A DNA stretch of 64,000 bases from positions 124,001 through 188,000 of the forward strand of contig NZ_VCDI01000002.1 of assembly GCF_005844085.1 (NCBI RefSeq), given 5' to 3'. The stretch is from Lichenicoccus roseus. Its GTDB lineage: Bacteria > Pseudomonadota > Alphaproteobacteria > Acetobacterales > Acetobacteraceae. The notes below the pieces were generated by a model that saw only the letters and a program-made list of their open reading frames with translations, was not told the DNA's origin and made no database searches. Shown here in pieces: positions 31,548-40,160 of this stretch. The first letter of the stretch is position 1; each line of letters begins with the position of its first letter. Both the position numbers and the translations under genes were made by a program.

Positions 31548-32900
31548 TCAGGCCGCGGCGCCGGCGTAGGTGAACTGTCGCGCGGACTCGCGATCGTACA
31601 CGCGGCGGCCGGCGACATAGGTCGCGCGCACGGCGCGCTCGTCGCCCAGCGTCATCAGCACGAACAGGCGCTCCTCCAGGCTCTCGCACAGCGCCATGCG
31701 CGCCTGCAGCAGCGGTGTCGCGCCGGGGTCCAGCACGACGATGTCGGCGGCATAGCCAGGGGCGAGACGGCCGAGGCGATCGTCGAGATAGAGCGCGCGT
31801 GCAGCGCCGAGGGTGGCCAGCCAGTAGGCCTGGATGGCGCCGAGCCTGGAACCCTGCAGCGCCGCCACCTTGTAGGCCTCCCCCATCGTCCTGAGCTGGG
31901 ACAGGCTGGTTCCGGCGCCGATATCGGTGCCGAGGCCGACGCGCACCGGACGGTCCGGATCCAGCGCGTCGAACAACCGGAACAGGCCGCTGCCGAGGAA
32001 CAGGTTGGAGGTCGGGCAATGCGCCAGCGCGGCGCCGGTGGCGTGGCAGGTGCACAGCTCCGGCTCGTCGAGATGGATGCCGTGGCCCAGCATCGCGCGC
32101 GGTCCGACCAGTCCGGCATGCGCGTAGGTATCGAGATAGTTGGCGCGCGTCGGAAACAGGCGCGAGACCCACTCGACCTCCGCACGGCTCTCGGCGATGT
32201 GGGTCTGCATGTAGAGCCCGTCATGGTCGCGCAGCAGGGTGCCGCAGACCTCCAGCAGCGCCTCGGTACTGGACGGCGCGAAACGTGGCGTCACCGCGTA
32301 GAGCTGGCGTCCGCGGCGATGCCATCGCCCGATCAGCGCCACGCAGTCGTCGTGCGCCTGCTGCGCGGTCTGCAGCATCGCGGTCGGAGCGTTGCGGTCC
32401 ATCAGCGACTGGCCGGCTATCATGCAGGCATCGTAGCGAGACGCCTCCTCGAAGAATGCCTCGACCGACTGCACATGCACGGTGCAGTAGACCGCGGCGG
32501 TGGTGGTGCCGGCGCGCAGCAGCTCGCGCATGAACAGTCGTGCCGCCGCATCGGCATGGGCGCGATCGTGGAATTTCGCTTCGGTCGGGAAGGTGTATTT
32601 CTCGAGCCATTCCAGCAGCTGCTCGCCGTGCGCCGCGATCATGCCGAGCTGTGGGTAGTGCACGTGGCAGTCGATGAAACCGGCGCTCAGGATACAGTCC
32701 GGGTAGGTCTCGACAGGCACATCCTCCGGAACCGCATGGCGCAGCTCGTTCCAGGGGCCGGTCGCCGTGATCCTGCCGTCCTCGATGATCACTAGGCCGT
32801 CCGGCTCGGAGCTGAAGCAGTCGGCGGCCGCTTGCTCGAATGGATTGCCGGTGAAGTCGAGCGTGCGGCCGCGCAACGCCCGGACCCGTCTGCCTGTCAC
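31548..32900 (-). CDS. guaD: Guanine deaminase
   Basis: The 450-residue amidohydrolase shows the guanine deaminase hallmarks: CILSAGFIDCHVHYPQLGMI (PGFIDxHxHxPQ), EQLLEWLEKYTFPTEAKFHD, then ELLRAGTTTAAVYCTVHVQS, GLYMQTHIAESRAEVEWVSR, LGHGIHLDEPELCTCHATGA followed by LAHCPTSNLFLGSGLFRLF, and the metal/substrate Asp in VGLGTDIGAGTSLSQLRTM. It deaminates guanine to xanthine with one zinc. GTG at 32900 overlaps the permease-fusion stop (GTGA), and the 8-oxoguanine deaminase gene follows directly. The two deaminases in tandem would split intact and oxidised guanine into xanthine and urate. Confidence 0.93.
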   Translation of the reverse strand: MTGRRVRALRGRTLDFTGNPFEQAAADCFSSEPDGLVIIEDGRITATGPWNELRHAVPEDVPVETYPDCILSAGFIDCHVHYPQLGMIAAHGEQLLEWLEKYTFPTEAKFHDRAHADAAARLFMRELLRAGTTTAAVYCTVHVQSVEAFFEEASRYDACMIAGQSLMDRNAPTAMLQTAQQAHDDCVALIGRWHRRGRQLYAVTPRFAPSSTEALLEVCGTLLRDHDGLYMQTHIAESRAEVEWVSRLFPTRANYLDTYAHAGLVGPRAMLGHGIHLDEPELCTCHATGAALAHCPTSNLFLGSGLFRLFDALDPDRPVRVGLGTDIGAGTSLSQLRTMGEAYKVAALQGSRLGAIQAYWLATLGAARALYLDDRLGRLAPGYAADIVVLDPGATPLLQARMALCESLEERLFVLMTLGDERAVRATYVAGRRVYDRESARQFTYAGAAA

Positions 32901-34879
32901 GCCACCATCCGGGTGAAGCGGTCGAGCTGCGCCGAGGTGATCGGGTTGGCATTGGCCACCAGCTCGTCGAGCCGGTAGTTGGCGATCTTGGCGATCTCGA
33001 CCAGCGCCGTCGCGCGCTCGACGGACGGTGCGTTGGCCATCCGGTACCAGCCCTGCGCCAGGATCCGCTCGTAGCGCTCGACCTCACGGGCGCAGACGAT
33101 GAGTGGAAAACCGAAATGCTTGCGATACGCGCGGGCCAGCGCACGCACCTCGTCGTATTCGGCCCGCCCGAGGCCATTCATGCCGGCCTTGTCATGGTCG
33201 AGCCGGTAGGCGTCGCGCGTCTCGATGGCCGGAACGGTTTCCGGACCGGCGGTGGCGGCCTCCTCATCGCCGAGATCAGCGAAGGAGTTCAACAGCTGCA
33301 TCTGCTGGGCCGGTGTCCCGGTCAGCAGCACGTCGTGGAACGCCGCCCGGAGGGATGCGGTATCGGCGAACGGCCGCATCGCACAGGTGCGCTCCAGCAC
33401 CCACGGCGTGTTCTCCACCAGGCCGCCGAAGGTTGCGTCGAAGCGGCCGCGGTCCATCGCGTTGACGTCGGCCAGCGTCACCAGCCTGTGGTTCGGCCGC
33501 CCGGCGATCGCCTCCTGGGTGCCGCCGAGGTGATTGAACAGGATGTTGAGGCCGATCGCCGACAGCGCGCCAAGGGTGATGCCGCTGCCGAAGATGATGT
33601 GCGTCCAGGCCGGCAACGCCTCGGCCACGAACGGCTGCACCGTGACAAGCATGCCGAGCCCGAGGCTGGTGCTGACGATGACGATGTTGCCGTGGCTGTT
33701 GAAATCCACCCGGCCCAGCGTCTGCACGCCCACCACCGCCACCGCGGCGAACATCGCCAGCGCCGCACCGCCCAGCACCGGCAGCGGAATGCCGGCGACG
33801 ATGGCGGCGGCTTTCGGCAGCGAACCGAGGACGATCATGATGACGGCGGCGGCAGCCACCACCCAGCGGCTCCTGACCTGGGTAAGGCGCACCAGCCCGA
33901 CATTCTCGGCAAAACAGGTATAGGGAAACGAGTTCAGGATGCCGCCGATGAAGGTCGCGATGCCGTCGGCGCGGATGGCGCGCGCGATGTCCTCGGGCTC
34001 GATCCGGTAGCGCACGATCTCGCCGGTCGCATACACGTCGCCGGTGGTCTCCACCATGGTGATCAGCATGACGATCAGCATCGACAGGATCGCCGCCACG
34101 CTGAAATGCGGGATGCCGAAATAGAACGGCGAGGTGGTGCCGACCCAGGCGGCGCCGGCGATTTCGCCGAACCGCGCGTCACCCAGCAGCCATGCCGCCA
34201 GCGTGCCGGCGACCAGCCCCGCCAGGACGGCGATGGTTGCCATGAAGCCGCGCGACAGACGCTGGATGGCGATGATCAGGCCGAGCGTGCCGAAGCCGTA
34301 GAGCAGGTTGCGGACGGCCACCGGATGCTGGATGGCGCCCGGCCCGCTGCCGAGGACGATGTCGTTGGCGGCCACCGGCAGCAGCGCCACGCCGATGATC
34401 AGGATGACGCTGCCGGTGACCGCGGGGGGAAAGAAGCGGACCAGGCGTGCGAACTGGCCGGCGGCGGCGAAGGTGCACAGCCCGGCGACGATCACCGACC
34501 CGTAGATGGCGAGCAGGCCCTGGGTGCCACCGCCCGCGGCCAGCCCGATGGCGATCATCGGGCTGACGGCGGCGAACGTCACACCCTGCAGCAGCGGCAA
34601 CCGCACGCCGATGTTGCGGAAACCGACCGATTGCAGCAGCGAGGCGATGCCGCAGGTGAACAGGTCGGCATTGATCAGGTGGATCAGCTGACTGGCATCG
34701 AGCTTGAGCGCACCGGCCAGGATGATCGGCACCAGCACGGCGCCGGCATAGAAGGCGAGCACGTGTTGCAGGCCATAGAGGGCAAGCTGGCCGACCGGGA
34801 GCATCTCGTCGACCGGATGGATCCGGGTCCGGGCGGGCGATGCTGCGATCGGTCCCGCATCCTGCACGATGGCGCTCAT
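32897..34879 (-). CDS. NCS2 purine permease fused to a degenerate OHCU-decarboxylase-like domain
   Basis: The 660-residue protein has two parts. Residues 1-460 form an NCS2 (xanthine/urate:H+) permease with about 14 helices, opening LPVGQLALYGLQHVLAFYAG, with LPLLQGVTFAAVSPMIAIG, MVETTGDVYATGEIVRYRIE and ILNSFPYTCFAENVGLVRLT. Residues 469-650 follow the OHCU decarboxylase (UraD) pattern: VNAMDRGRFDATFGGLVENT, PWVLERTCAMRPFADTASL, YRKHFGFPLIVCAREVERYE and ALVEIAKIANYRLDELV. At the active site the usual AHPDL reads SFADL (Phe533 for His) and the SxxEQ element reads RLDHD, so catalysis is doubtful. ATG at 34879 follows GGGAGGGG; a GTG at 34906 is possible. The stop overlaps guaD. Confidence 0.88.
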   Translation of the reverse strand: MSAIVQDAGPIAASPARTRIHPVDEMLPVGQLALYGLQHVLAFYAGAVLVPIILAGALKLDASQLIHLINADLFTCGIASLLQSVGFRNIGVRLPLLQGVTFAAVSPMIAIGLAAGGGTQGLLAIYGSVIVAGLCTFAAAGQFARLVRFFPPAVTGSVILIIGVALLPVAANDIVLGSGPGAIQHPVAVRNLLYGFGTLGLIIAIQRLSRGFMATIAVLAGLVAGTLAAWLLGDARFGEIAGAAWVGTTSPFYFGIPHFSVAAILSMLIVMLITMVETTGDVYATGEIVRYRIEPEDIARAIRADGIATFIGGILNSFPYTCFAENVGLVRLTQVRSRWVVAAAAVIMIVLGSLPKAAAIVAGIPLPVLGGAALAMFAAVAVVGVQTLGRVDFNSHGNIVIVSTSLGLGMLVTVQPFVAEALPAWTHIIFGSGITLGALSAIGLNILFNHLGGTQEAIAGRPNHRLVTLADVNAMDRGRFDATFGGLVENTPWVLERTCAMRPFADTASLRAAFHDVLLTGTPAQQMQLLNSFADLGDEEAATAGPETVPAIETRDAYRLDHDKAGMNGLGRAEYDEVRALARAYRKHFGFPLIVCAREVERYERILAQGWYRMANAPSVERATALVEIAKIANYRLDELVANANPITSAQLDRFTRMVA

Positions 34880-34981
34880 TCGCGATGCCCCTCCCGACGC
34901 GACCACGAAGGTGGCCCCCTGCGCGGACAGTCCGGATCGGCACGCAAGATCTACGCCATCGGGCGGGGGTCTACGGCCGGT

Positions 34982-35173
34982 TCAGTGCAGGAAGGCCTGG
35001 CCTGGCCGTTCGGGAGCGACTTCGGAGACCCGTCTCCAGACCTCGATCGAGCCCTGGGTCGCCTTCAGTCCGAAAGCAACCTCGCGCGCGGCGTCGTCGG
35101 TGTCGCTGTAGAAGACCAGGGTGCGTACCGTCTTGCCGGCCTCGTCCCGGACCTGGATACGATACTCGAACAT
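34982..35173 (-). CDS. Small hypothetical protein
   Basis: The 63-residue product reads MFEYRIQVRDEAGKTVRTLV then FYSDTDDAAREVAFGLKATQ and ends VAPERPGQAFLH. The alternating beta-like pattern and the DDAAREVA helix resemble small ferredoxin-like proteins that are often annotated as hypothetical in alphaproteobacteria. ATG at 35173 is preferred over a GTG 21 bases upstream because GGGG lies about eight bases before it. It is 103 bases upstream of the permease-fusion gene on the same strand and may share its transcript. No function can be named. Confidence 0.55.
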   Translation of the reverse strand: MFEYRIQVRDEAGKTVRTLVFYSDTDDAAREVAFGLKATQGSIEVWRRVSEVAPERPGQAFLH

Positions 35174-35525
35174 CTTCAGCCCCCGGTTAGACACGCAACT
35201 CAGCCTGCACGGCCGGTCGGCGGGCCATAGCCGCCGCAGGCTGGACAGGACACGCAGTGTTCGACGATCGTCAGCCTTGCCGGGCGCCGGGTCCCCTACG
35301 GGAGCGAATTTCTAACGATATCCTAACGGCCCGCAATACCGTTCACGCAGGCTTGAAGAATAGATCCATCAGGCAGTTAGGGTTCCGCACTCGCGGTGAG
35401 GCGGCTGCCCCGACAGGCGCGGGAGCACCGCCCGGCAGGTCGATGGCATGGCGATTGCTGCCCGGCCGGGCCGGCGCCTGCTGTCGGCGTGCCATGATCC
35501 ACCACCGACCTCGAGGAAGAGCGCG
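35174..35525. promoter_or_regulatory. Divergent control region between the two arms of the purine island
   Basis: This 350-base gap holds no convincing gene. Its only A+T-rich stretch is around 35305-35345, where CTAACG occurs twice as direct repeats (35312-35317 and 35323-35328), one helical turn apart, and could bind a regulator. The uricase ribosome site GAGGAAGAG ends about 5 bases before its ATG. No regulatory gene for the pathway is in the neighbourhood. Confidence 0.35.
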
Positions 35526-36365
35526 ATGCCACTGATCCGGAACAGCTACGGCAAGGCCCGGGTAAGGGTCATGCGCGTGCACAAGGATTGTGAGCATCAC
35601 GAGGTTCGCGAACTTGCCGTGCAGGCGATGCTGGAGGGTGATTTCGGCGCCTCCTACACCGCGGCGGACAATCGCCTGGTGATCGCGACCGACACCATCA
35701 AGAACCTCACCTACGTGGTGGCGCGCGAGGCGCTGGACGACGCCGCCGAGGAGTTCGCGGAGCGGCTGGCGCAGCGGTTCCTTCATCTCTATCCGCAGGT
35801 CGCGTCCGCGACGGTCACGACGCATGAGACGAAATGGCTGCGGGCGCGTTTCGGCGGCAGGGATCATCCGCACGGCTTCATCCTGGACGGCAACGGCCAG
35901 GGTTTTGCGAGGGTAGGAGCCGACCGCGGGACGGTGTCGGTGGTCTCCGGCTTCACCGGCTACAGCTTCATGAAGACCACCGGGTCCGGCTGGGAGAATT
36001 ATGTGATGGACGAGTTCACCACCTTGCCGGAAACCAGTGACCGCATCGCGGCGACGTCGATGGACGCGACCTGGCGCTGGTCGCGGGTGCCCGCCGACTG
36101 CCCGGCGGTCAATGCGGCCATCCTGGAGACCATGCTGGAGGTGTTCGCGACCACCTATAGTCACAGCCTGCAGGACAGCCTGCTGCGCATGGGAGAGGCG
36201 GCGCTCGCATGCGCCCCGGAGATTGAGGAAATCAGCCTGTCCTGCCCGAACAAGCACTACCTGCCGGTCAACCTGGCGCCGTTCGGCCTGTCCTCGGACA
36301 ACGCGGTATTCGTTCCCACGGACGAGCCGCACGGGCAGATCGAATGCACCGTCGGCCGCTCCTGA
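35526..36365 (+). CDS. Urate oxidase (uricase)
   Basis: The 279-residue protein is a cofactor-free uricase made of two tunnelling-fold halves. Lys10 (SYGKARVRVMRV) and Thr57 (IATDTIKNLTYVVA) match the catalytic Lys-Thr pair, and the conserved His occurs in LSCPNKHYLPVNLAPFGLS. Other signatures are FTGYSFMKTTGSGWENYVMD, DRIAATSMDATWRW and TYSHSLQDSLLRMGEAALA. It oxidises urate with O2 to 5-hydroxyisourate and H2O2. The last residues show no extra domain. The start has GAGGAAGAG upstream. The following OHCU/HIU-hydrolase gene starts 16 bases after the stop and handles the unstable product, so the two form an operon. Confidence 0.96.
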   Translation: MPLIRNSYGKARVRVMRVHKDCEHHEVRELAVQAMLEGDFGASYTAADNRLVIATDTIKNLTYVVAREALDDAAEEFAERLAQRFLHLYPQVASATVTTHETKWLRARFGGRDHPHGFILDGNGQGFARVGADRGTVSVVSGFTGYSFMKTTGSGWENYVMDEFTTLPETSDRIAATSMDATWRWSRVPADCPAVNAAILETMLEVFATTYSHSLQDSLLRMGEAALACAPEIEEISLSCPNKHYLPVNLAPFGLSSDNAVFVPTDEPHGQIECTVGRS

Positions 36366-36381
36366 GGCCGGAGGCGCTGCG

Positions 36382-37284
36382 ATGATCCCCCGCCGCATCA
36401 GCCTGGCCGAACTGTCCGACCTCGACGCGCCGGCGTTCAGCGCCCGCCTCGGCAACGTCTTCGAGCATTCCGCCTGGATCGCCGACCATGCCTGGGCGTC
36501 GCGCCCGTTCGGCAGTGTCGAGGACCTTCACGCCGCCATGGTCCGGGTCGTGCGCGATGCCGGTCCGGACGCCGTGCTGGCGCTGCTGCGGCTGCATCCC
36601 GAACTCGGTGCGGGCGGCCGGCTGTCGGCGGCATCGGCGGCCGAGCAGGGCGGCGTCGGCCTAGGCGCCCTCGACCGACTGGAAGCTGACGCGCTGGAGA
36701 CCGCCAACCGCCGCTACCGCGACCGCTTCGGCTTCCCGTTCATCATCGCGGTGCGTGGCCAGCGGGATGCAAGCGCTATCCTTGCCGCCATGCACCGGCG
36801 GCTGGAGAATACCAGGGAGGCGGAGGTCGGCACGGCGTTCGCCGAGGTGGCGCGGATCGCCCGTTTCCGGCTGGAGGACATCGTCACCTCGCCGGATGGT
36901 CCGGATCACCGGCACACCGCCGGTGCGCCCGCCGCAGCGCACGATACGGCGGTGCGAGACGCTCTGACCGTGCATGTGCTGGACCTCGCCAATGGACGCC
37001 CGGTAGCGGGGCTCGGGCTGGAGTTGTCGCGCGACGGCCAGACGCTCTCCAGCCATATCACCAACGCCGACGGCCGCTGCGATCAGCCGCTGCTGTCCGG
37101 CGAGGCGTTTCGCCCCGGCAGCTACGCGATCGACTTCGATGTCGAGGCATGGCGCGCTGCCGACCCTGATCCCGGCTTCTACGACCGCATCACCATCCGC
37201 TTCCGGGTGCGCGGTACGCCCGGCCATGTCCACGTGCCGTTGCTGCTGTCGCCATTCGGCTACAGCACCTATCGCGGCAGCTGA
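36382..37284 (+). CDS. Bifunctional OHCU decarboxylase / 5-hydroxyisourate hydrolase
   Basis: The 300-residue protein fuses the last two steps from urate to allantoin. Residues 1-170 are an OHCU decarboxylase: FSARLGNVFEHSAWIADHAW, RLHPEL with the catalytic His72, AASAAEQGGVGL with Glu88-Gln89, and RYRDRFGFPFIIAVRGQRD. Residues 193-300 are a transthyretin-like HIU hydrolase: LTVHVLDLANGRPVAGLGL (His198), HITNADGRCDQPLLSG (Arg233), PGFYDRITIRF and the family's C-terminal signature YRGS. Bacillus PucL-type proteins use other fusions, so the order here is notable but the domains are intact. GGAGG lies eight bases before the ATG. Both activities are needed because uricase product otherwise decays to racemic allantoin. 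Confidence 0.94.
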   Translation: MIPRRISLAELSDLDAPAFSARLGNVFEHSAWIADHAWASRPFGSVEDLHAAMVRVVRDAGPDAVLALLRLHPELGAGGRLSAASAAEQGGVGLGALDRLEADALETANRRYRDRFGFPFIIAVRGQRDASAILAAMHRRLENTREAEVGTAFAEVARIARFRLEDIVTSPDGPDHRHTAGAPAAAHDTAVRDALTVHVLDLANGRPVAGLGLELSRDGQTLSSHITNADGRCDQPLLSGEAFRPGSYAIDFDVEAWRAADPDPGFYDRITIRFRVRGTPGHVHVPLLLSPFGYSTYRGS

Positions 37285-37296
37285 GGGCGCGTCCGG

Positions 37297-39519
37297 TCAG
37301 GCCGCCGAGCGCGCTTCGGCTGCCGCAGACATCGCCGCGGGCGATGCAAGATGCGCGATCAATTCGGCGGCCATCGGTCTTCCCTTGAAGAAGCCCTGGG
37401 TGCGCGTGCAGCCGGCGCGTATCAGCATCTGCTGCTGCGCCTCGGTCTCTACGCCCTCGGCAATCACAGCCATGTCCAGCGCCTGCGCGAGGTGCACGAT
37501 GGCGCAGATGATCAGGAAGGATTGCCGGTCATCCGGCAACTTGCAGACGAAGCTGCGATCGATCTTGATCTTGTCGACCGGAAACCGCTGGAGATAGCTC
37601 AGGCTCGAATACCCGGTGCCGAAATCGTCGATGGCGATGGTGAATCCCATGCCGTGCAGGCTCTGCAGCGTGGTCTGCATTTCCTGGTTGTTGGCTACCA
37701 AAACGCCCTCGGTGATTTCCAGCTCGAACCGGCTCGGGTCGACCTGCATCTCGACCACGAGATCGTGCACAGAAGCAACGAAATCAGGCATCTGCAGCTG
37801 CCTGGCCGAGACATTGATGGCGACGCGCAGGTCCGGCCAACGGCGACTGTCGTTGAACGCGTGCCGCAGGACCTGCATCCCCAGGATGCCGATCAGTCCG
37901 CAATCCTCCGCCAGCGGCGCGAAGACCGCCGGCGAGATCGGTCCAAGATCCTTGTGCGTCCAGCGCGCCAGCGCCTCCACCCCGACCATGCGGTCGCGAT
38001 CGAATTGCGGCTGGTAGGCAACGCCGATCGCACCGTCCCTGAGTGCCTGGCGGAGATCCTGCTCGAGTGCGCGCCGGCGGCCGCGGGCCTGCTCCATCTC
38101 GCTGTCGAACAGCTGCTCGACGCCGCCACCCGCCGCCTTGGCCTTGCAGAGCGCGAGATCGGCCTGACACAGCAAATCGCTGGCCCCGACACTACCGGCC
38201 TTGGCCACGCTGATGCCGATGCAGGCGCTGGCCTGGATCATGTTGCCGGACAGGCTGATCGGCGTCCCGAAACAGGCCAGCACGCGCCTCGCGAATTCAC
38301 CTGCCGCCTCGGGGCCGGCACAGGCTGCATCACCGCTCAGGATGAACAGGAATTCGTCGCCGCCGAACCGTCCGCAGATCTGGCCGGATTCGCACAGCTG
38401 TTGCAGGCGCGAGCTGACCAGCTGGATCAGCTCGTCGCCGACCACGTTGCCGAAGGTCACGTTGATCGACTTGAAGTGGTCGATATCGAACAGCAGGATG
38501 GCGACCTCGTCGCCCGCGCCAGCCCGCTGCGCAAGCGCCTGGTCCAGCAGGCGCGACAGGCTCCTGCGGTTCGGCAATCCGGTGATGCCGTCATGCAGCG
38601 ACAGATGCCGCGCCTGTGCTTCGGCGTCCATCAGGATGCGGGTGCCCTGCACGCCCTGGCGGTAGGCCAGCAGCACGGCACCGAGCAGCGCGACGATGAC
38701 GATCAGGATCGGCGGTAGTGCAGCGTCGAGCAACATCGTTCCCGGACGCGCAGGCTGCCATGAGAACACTGCCATGACCTCACCACGACCGTCCCGAAGC
38801 GGGAACGAGGCGCGCGTCCCGGCGGGAAGCGCTGCCGTGAGCTCGGCGCCGACCAGCTGCAGCCGGCGCCCCACCTGCGGCATGATCGTGGCCTGAAGAT
38901 CGGAGATTAGCAGGGAGATCGGTGCGCGGCGGTGGGTCAGCGCGAGCTTGCCGCTATCCGACCCGACCAGGCTCGCGACGACGAGAAAAGGCCGTCCGGA
39001 GACCAGCACCACGGCGCTACCATCGATCCAGGACGCAGGCTTTTGTTCGGCATCCGGGGCATGACGAGCGGCTGCCGCGTCCCGCGCCGCCTCCAGCGTG
39101 CGGATCGTCGCGACGATGTCGCCGGCCGCCAGCCGCACCAGTTCGGCTCGGCCAGCCTGCATCGTCCTGCCATGTTCTCGCGCGAACAGGACGGTATTCC
39201 CGGCATCCAGCACTATGACGATCCGGCTGCCGACATCGCGGTCGTTCGTAGCGGTCAACTCGCTCTGCGCCCACGCCGCATCGAAATGGCGGTCGAGATG
39301 GATGATCGCCGGATCCCAGTTCGCGGCCGATCCGATCTGGTTGCGCAGGATATCGACCTCGCGTGCGAAGCTTGCGGCGACAAACTCGCCTTCGCGGTGG
39401 CGCGCCTGCCTGTCGATGCGCGATGCCAGCAACGGCAGCATGAAGACGATAATGACGATAGCGGTGAGTGCCGCTGCAGCCAACGTCTTGATGGCTCTGA
39501 GATCGAACGAGCGCGACAT
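37297..39519 (-). CDS. Diguanylate cyclase/phosphodiesterase with periplasmic CHASE4-type sensor
   Basis: The 740-residue protein has a first membrane helix (about 12-32), a periplasmic region of about 220 residues of CHASE4 type (REGEFVAASFAREVDILRNQ, NWDPAIIHLDRHFD), a second helix (about 270-292), then GGDEF (about 310-480) and EAL (about 490-725) domains. The GGDEF active site is intact (GRFGGDEFLFILSG), as are the EAL elements VGVEALARWTHKD, ELEITEGVLVANNQE and AIDDFGTGYSSLSYLQRF. So it can in principle both make and degrade cyclic di-GMP, with direction set by the sensor. It stands alone, convergent with the uricase operon. The ligand of the sensor is not known. Confidence 0.93.
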   Translation of the reverse strand: MSRSFDLRAIKTLAAAALTAIVIIVFMLPLLASRIDRQARHREGEFVAASFAREVDILRNQIGSAANWDPAIIHLDRHFDAAWAQSELTATNDRDVGSRIVIVLDAGNTVLFAREHGRTMQAGRAELVRLAAGDIVATIRTLEAARDAAAARHAPDAEQKPASWIDGSAVVLVSGRPFLVVASLVGSDSGKLALTHRRAPISLLISDLQATIMPQVGRRLQLVGAELTAALPAGTRASFPLRDGRGEVMAVFSWQPARPGTMLLDAALPPILIVIVALLGAVLLAYRQGVQGTRILMDAEAQARHLSLHDGITGLPNRRSLSRLLDQALAQRAGAGDEVAILLFDIDHFKSINVTFGNVVGDELIQLVSSRLQQLCESGQICGRFGGDEFLFILSGDAACAGPEAAGEFARRVLACFGTPISLSGNMIQASACIGISVAKAGSVGASDLLCQADLALCKAKAAGGGVEQLFDSEMEQARGRRRALEQDLRQALRDGAIGVAYQPQFDRDRMVGVEALARWTHKDLGPISPAVFAPLAEDCGLIGILGMQVLRHAFNDSRRWPDLRVAINVSARQLQMPDFVASVHDLVVEMQVDPSRFELEITEGVLVANNQEMQTTLQSLHGMGFTIAIDDFGTGYSSLSYLQRFPVDKIKIDRSFVCKLPDDRQSFLIICAIVHLAQALDMAVIAEGVETEAQQQMLIRAGCTRTQGFFKGRPMAAELIAHLASPAAMSAAAEARSAA

Positions 39520-39906
39520 CTCGGCTGCGGTCCTTTTGAGGTCACCTGATGGCGTCCACGACCTGTCTAGTCCGTTATCGTTACGATCGACTTAACGACC
39601 GGACTTCTGCCGATGCCGCTCGTTCACGTCGCAGCGTTCGTCATGACGGTGGTTATCTCCGTCCGTGCGGAGATCTTTGGACCATGGGGGTATCCCGGCA
39701 TGCGCCATGCAAGCGTATCGCCGAATGTCGGGCTCGCGCTGCTGGTGGGGGCACCGATGGCGCTCCATCTCGCCCGGGGGCGGCAAAGCGCGCTCCGCCA
39801 CCAGGTGGTCTCACGACCTTCTCGGCTCGCTCTGAAGCGACGCTACAGGGAGGCGGTTGGACGGAGCAGAAAGCCTCAGGCTTTCTTGATGGGCGCGCGG
39901 CGCCGT
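39520..39906. other. Intergenic region between the GGDEF-EAL gene and tRNA-Gln
   Basis: About 390 bases without a gene I can support. A plus-strand frame from ATG 39613 could encode two short hydrophobic segments, but it reads through the tRNA gene in antisense and ends with the DSNQG peptide typical of spurious frames over tRNAs. The region also holds the tRNA terminator at 39868-39886 and the promoter of the GGDEF-EAL gene. Confidence 0.4.
39868..39886 (-). terminator. Hairpin terminating tRNA-Gln
   Basis: On the minus strand AGAAAGCC and GGCTTTCT form an 8-base stem with a 3-base loop, starting about 20 bases after the tRNA 3' end. The TTTCT lies in the distal arm rather than after it, a common variant for tRNA terminators. 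Confidence 0.5.
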
Positions 39907-39980
39907 TGGCTGGGGGACCTGGATTCGAACCAGGGCTGACCGGGTCAGAGCCGGTAGTTCTACCGCTAAACTATCCCCCA
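39907..39980 (-). tRNA. tRNA-Gln (anticodon CTG)
   Basis: The 74-base cloverleaf folds cleanly: acceptor arms TGGGGGA and TCCCCCA, D loop TTTAGCGGTAGAA, anticodon arm ACCGG/CCGGT around the loop CTCTGAC (anticodon CTG, reading CAG for Gln), and T arm CTGGT/CAGGT around TCGAATC... with GTTCGAATC. The discriminator is G and CCA is encoded. Confidence 0.97.
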
Positions 39981-40160
39981 AGCGGCCCGCGCGGCATTGA
40001 TCCGTGCGGCGGGCGGCATCTACCATCCGGTCCGGGTTCTGGCAACCGCTTCCCGGCCGCGGCGCCTCGGAGGGTGCGCCTTTGTCCTGGGAATGCTAGG
40101 GCTCGCGCCACCGGCCATCCGGCGCATCCCGCGCCACGGCCCGCGCTGAGGAGCTGCTTG

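Noticed and set aside
39613-39939. Possible small two-helix membrane protein before the tRNA gene
   Set aside because: The frame reads through tRNA-Gln in antisense and ends in DSNQG, the usual spurious product of tRNA regions; codon bias is weaker than that of neighbours.
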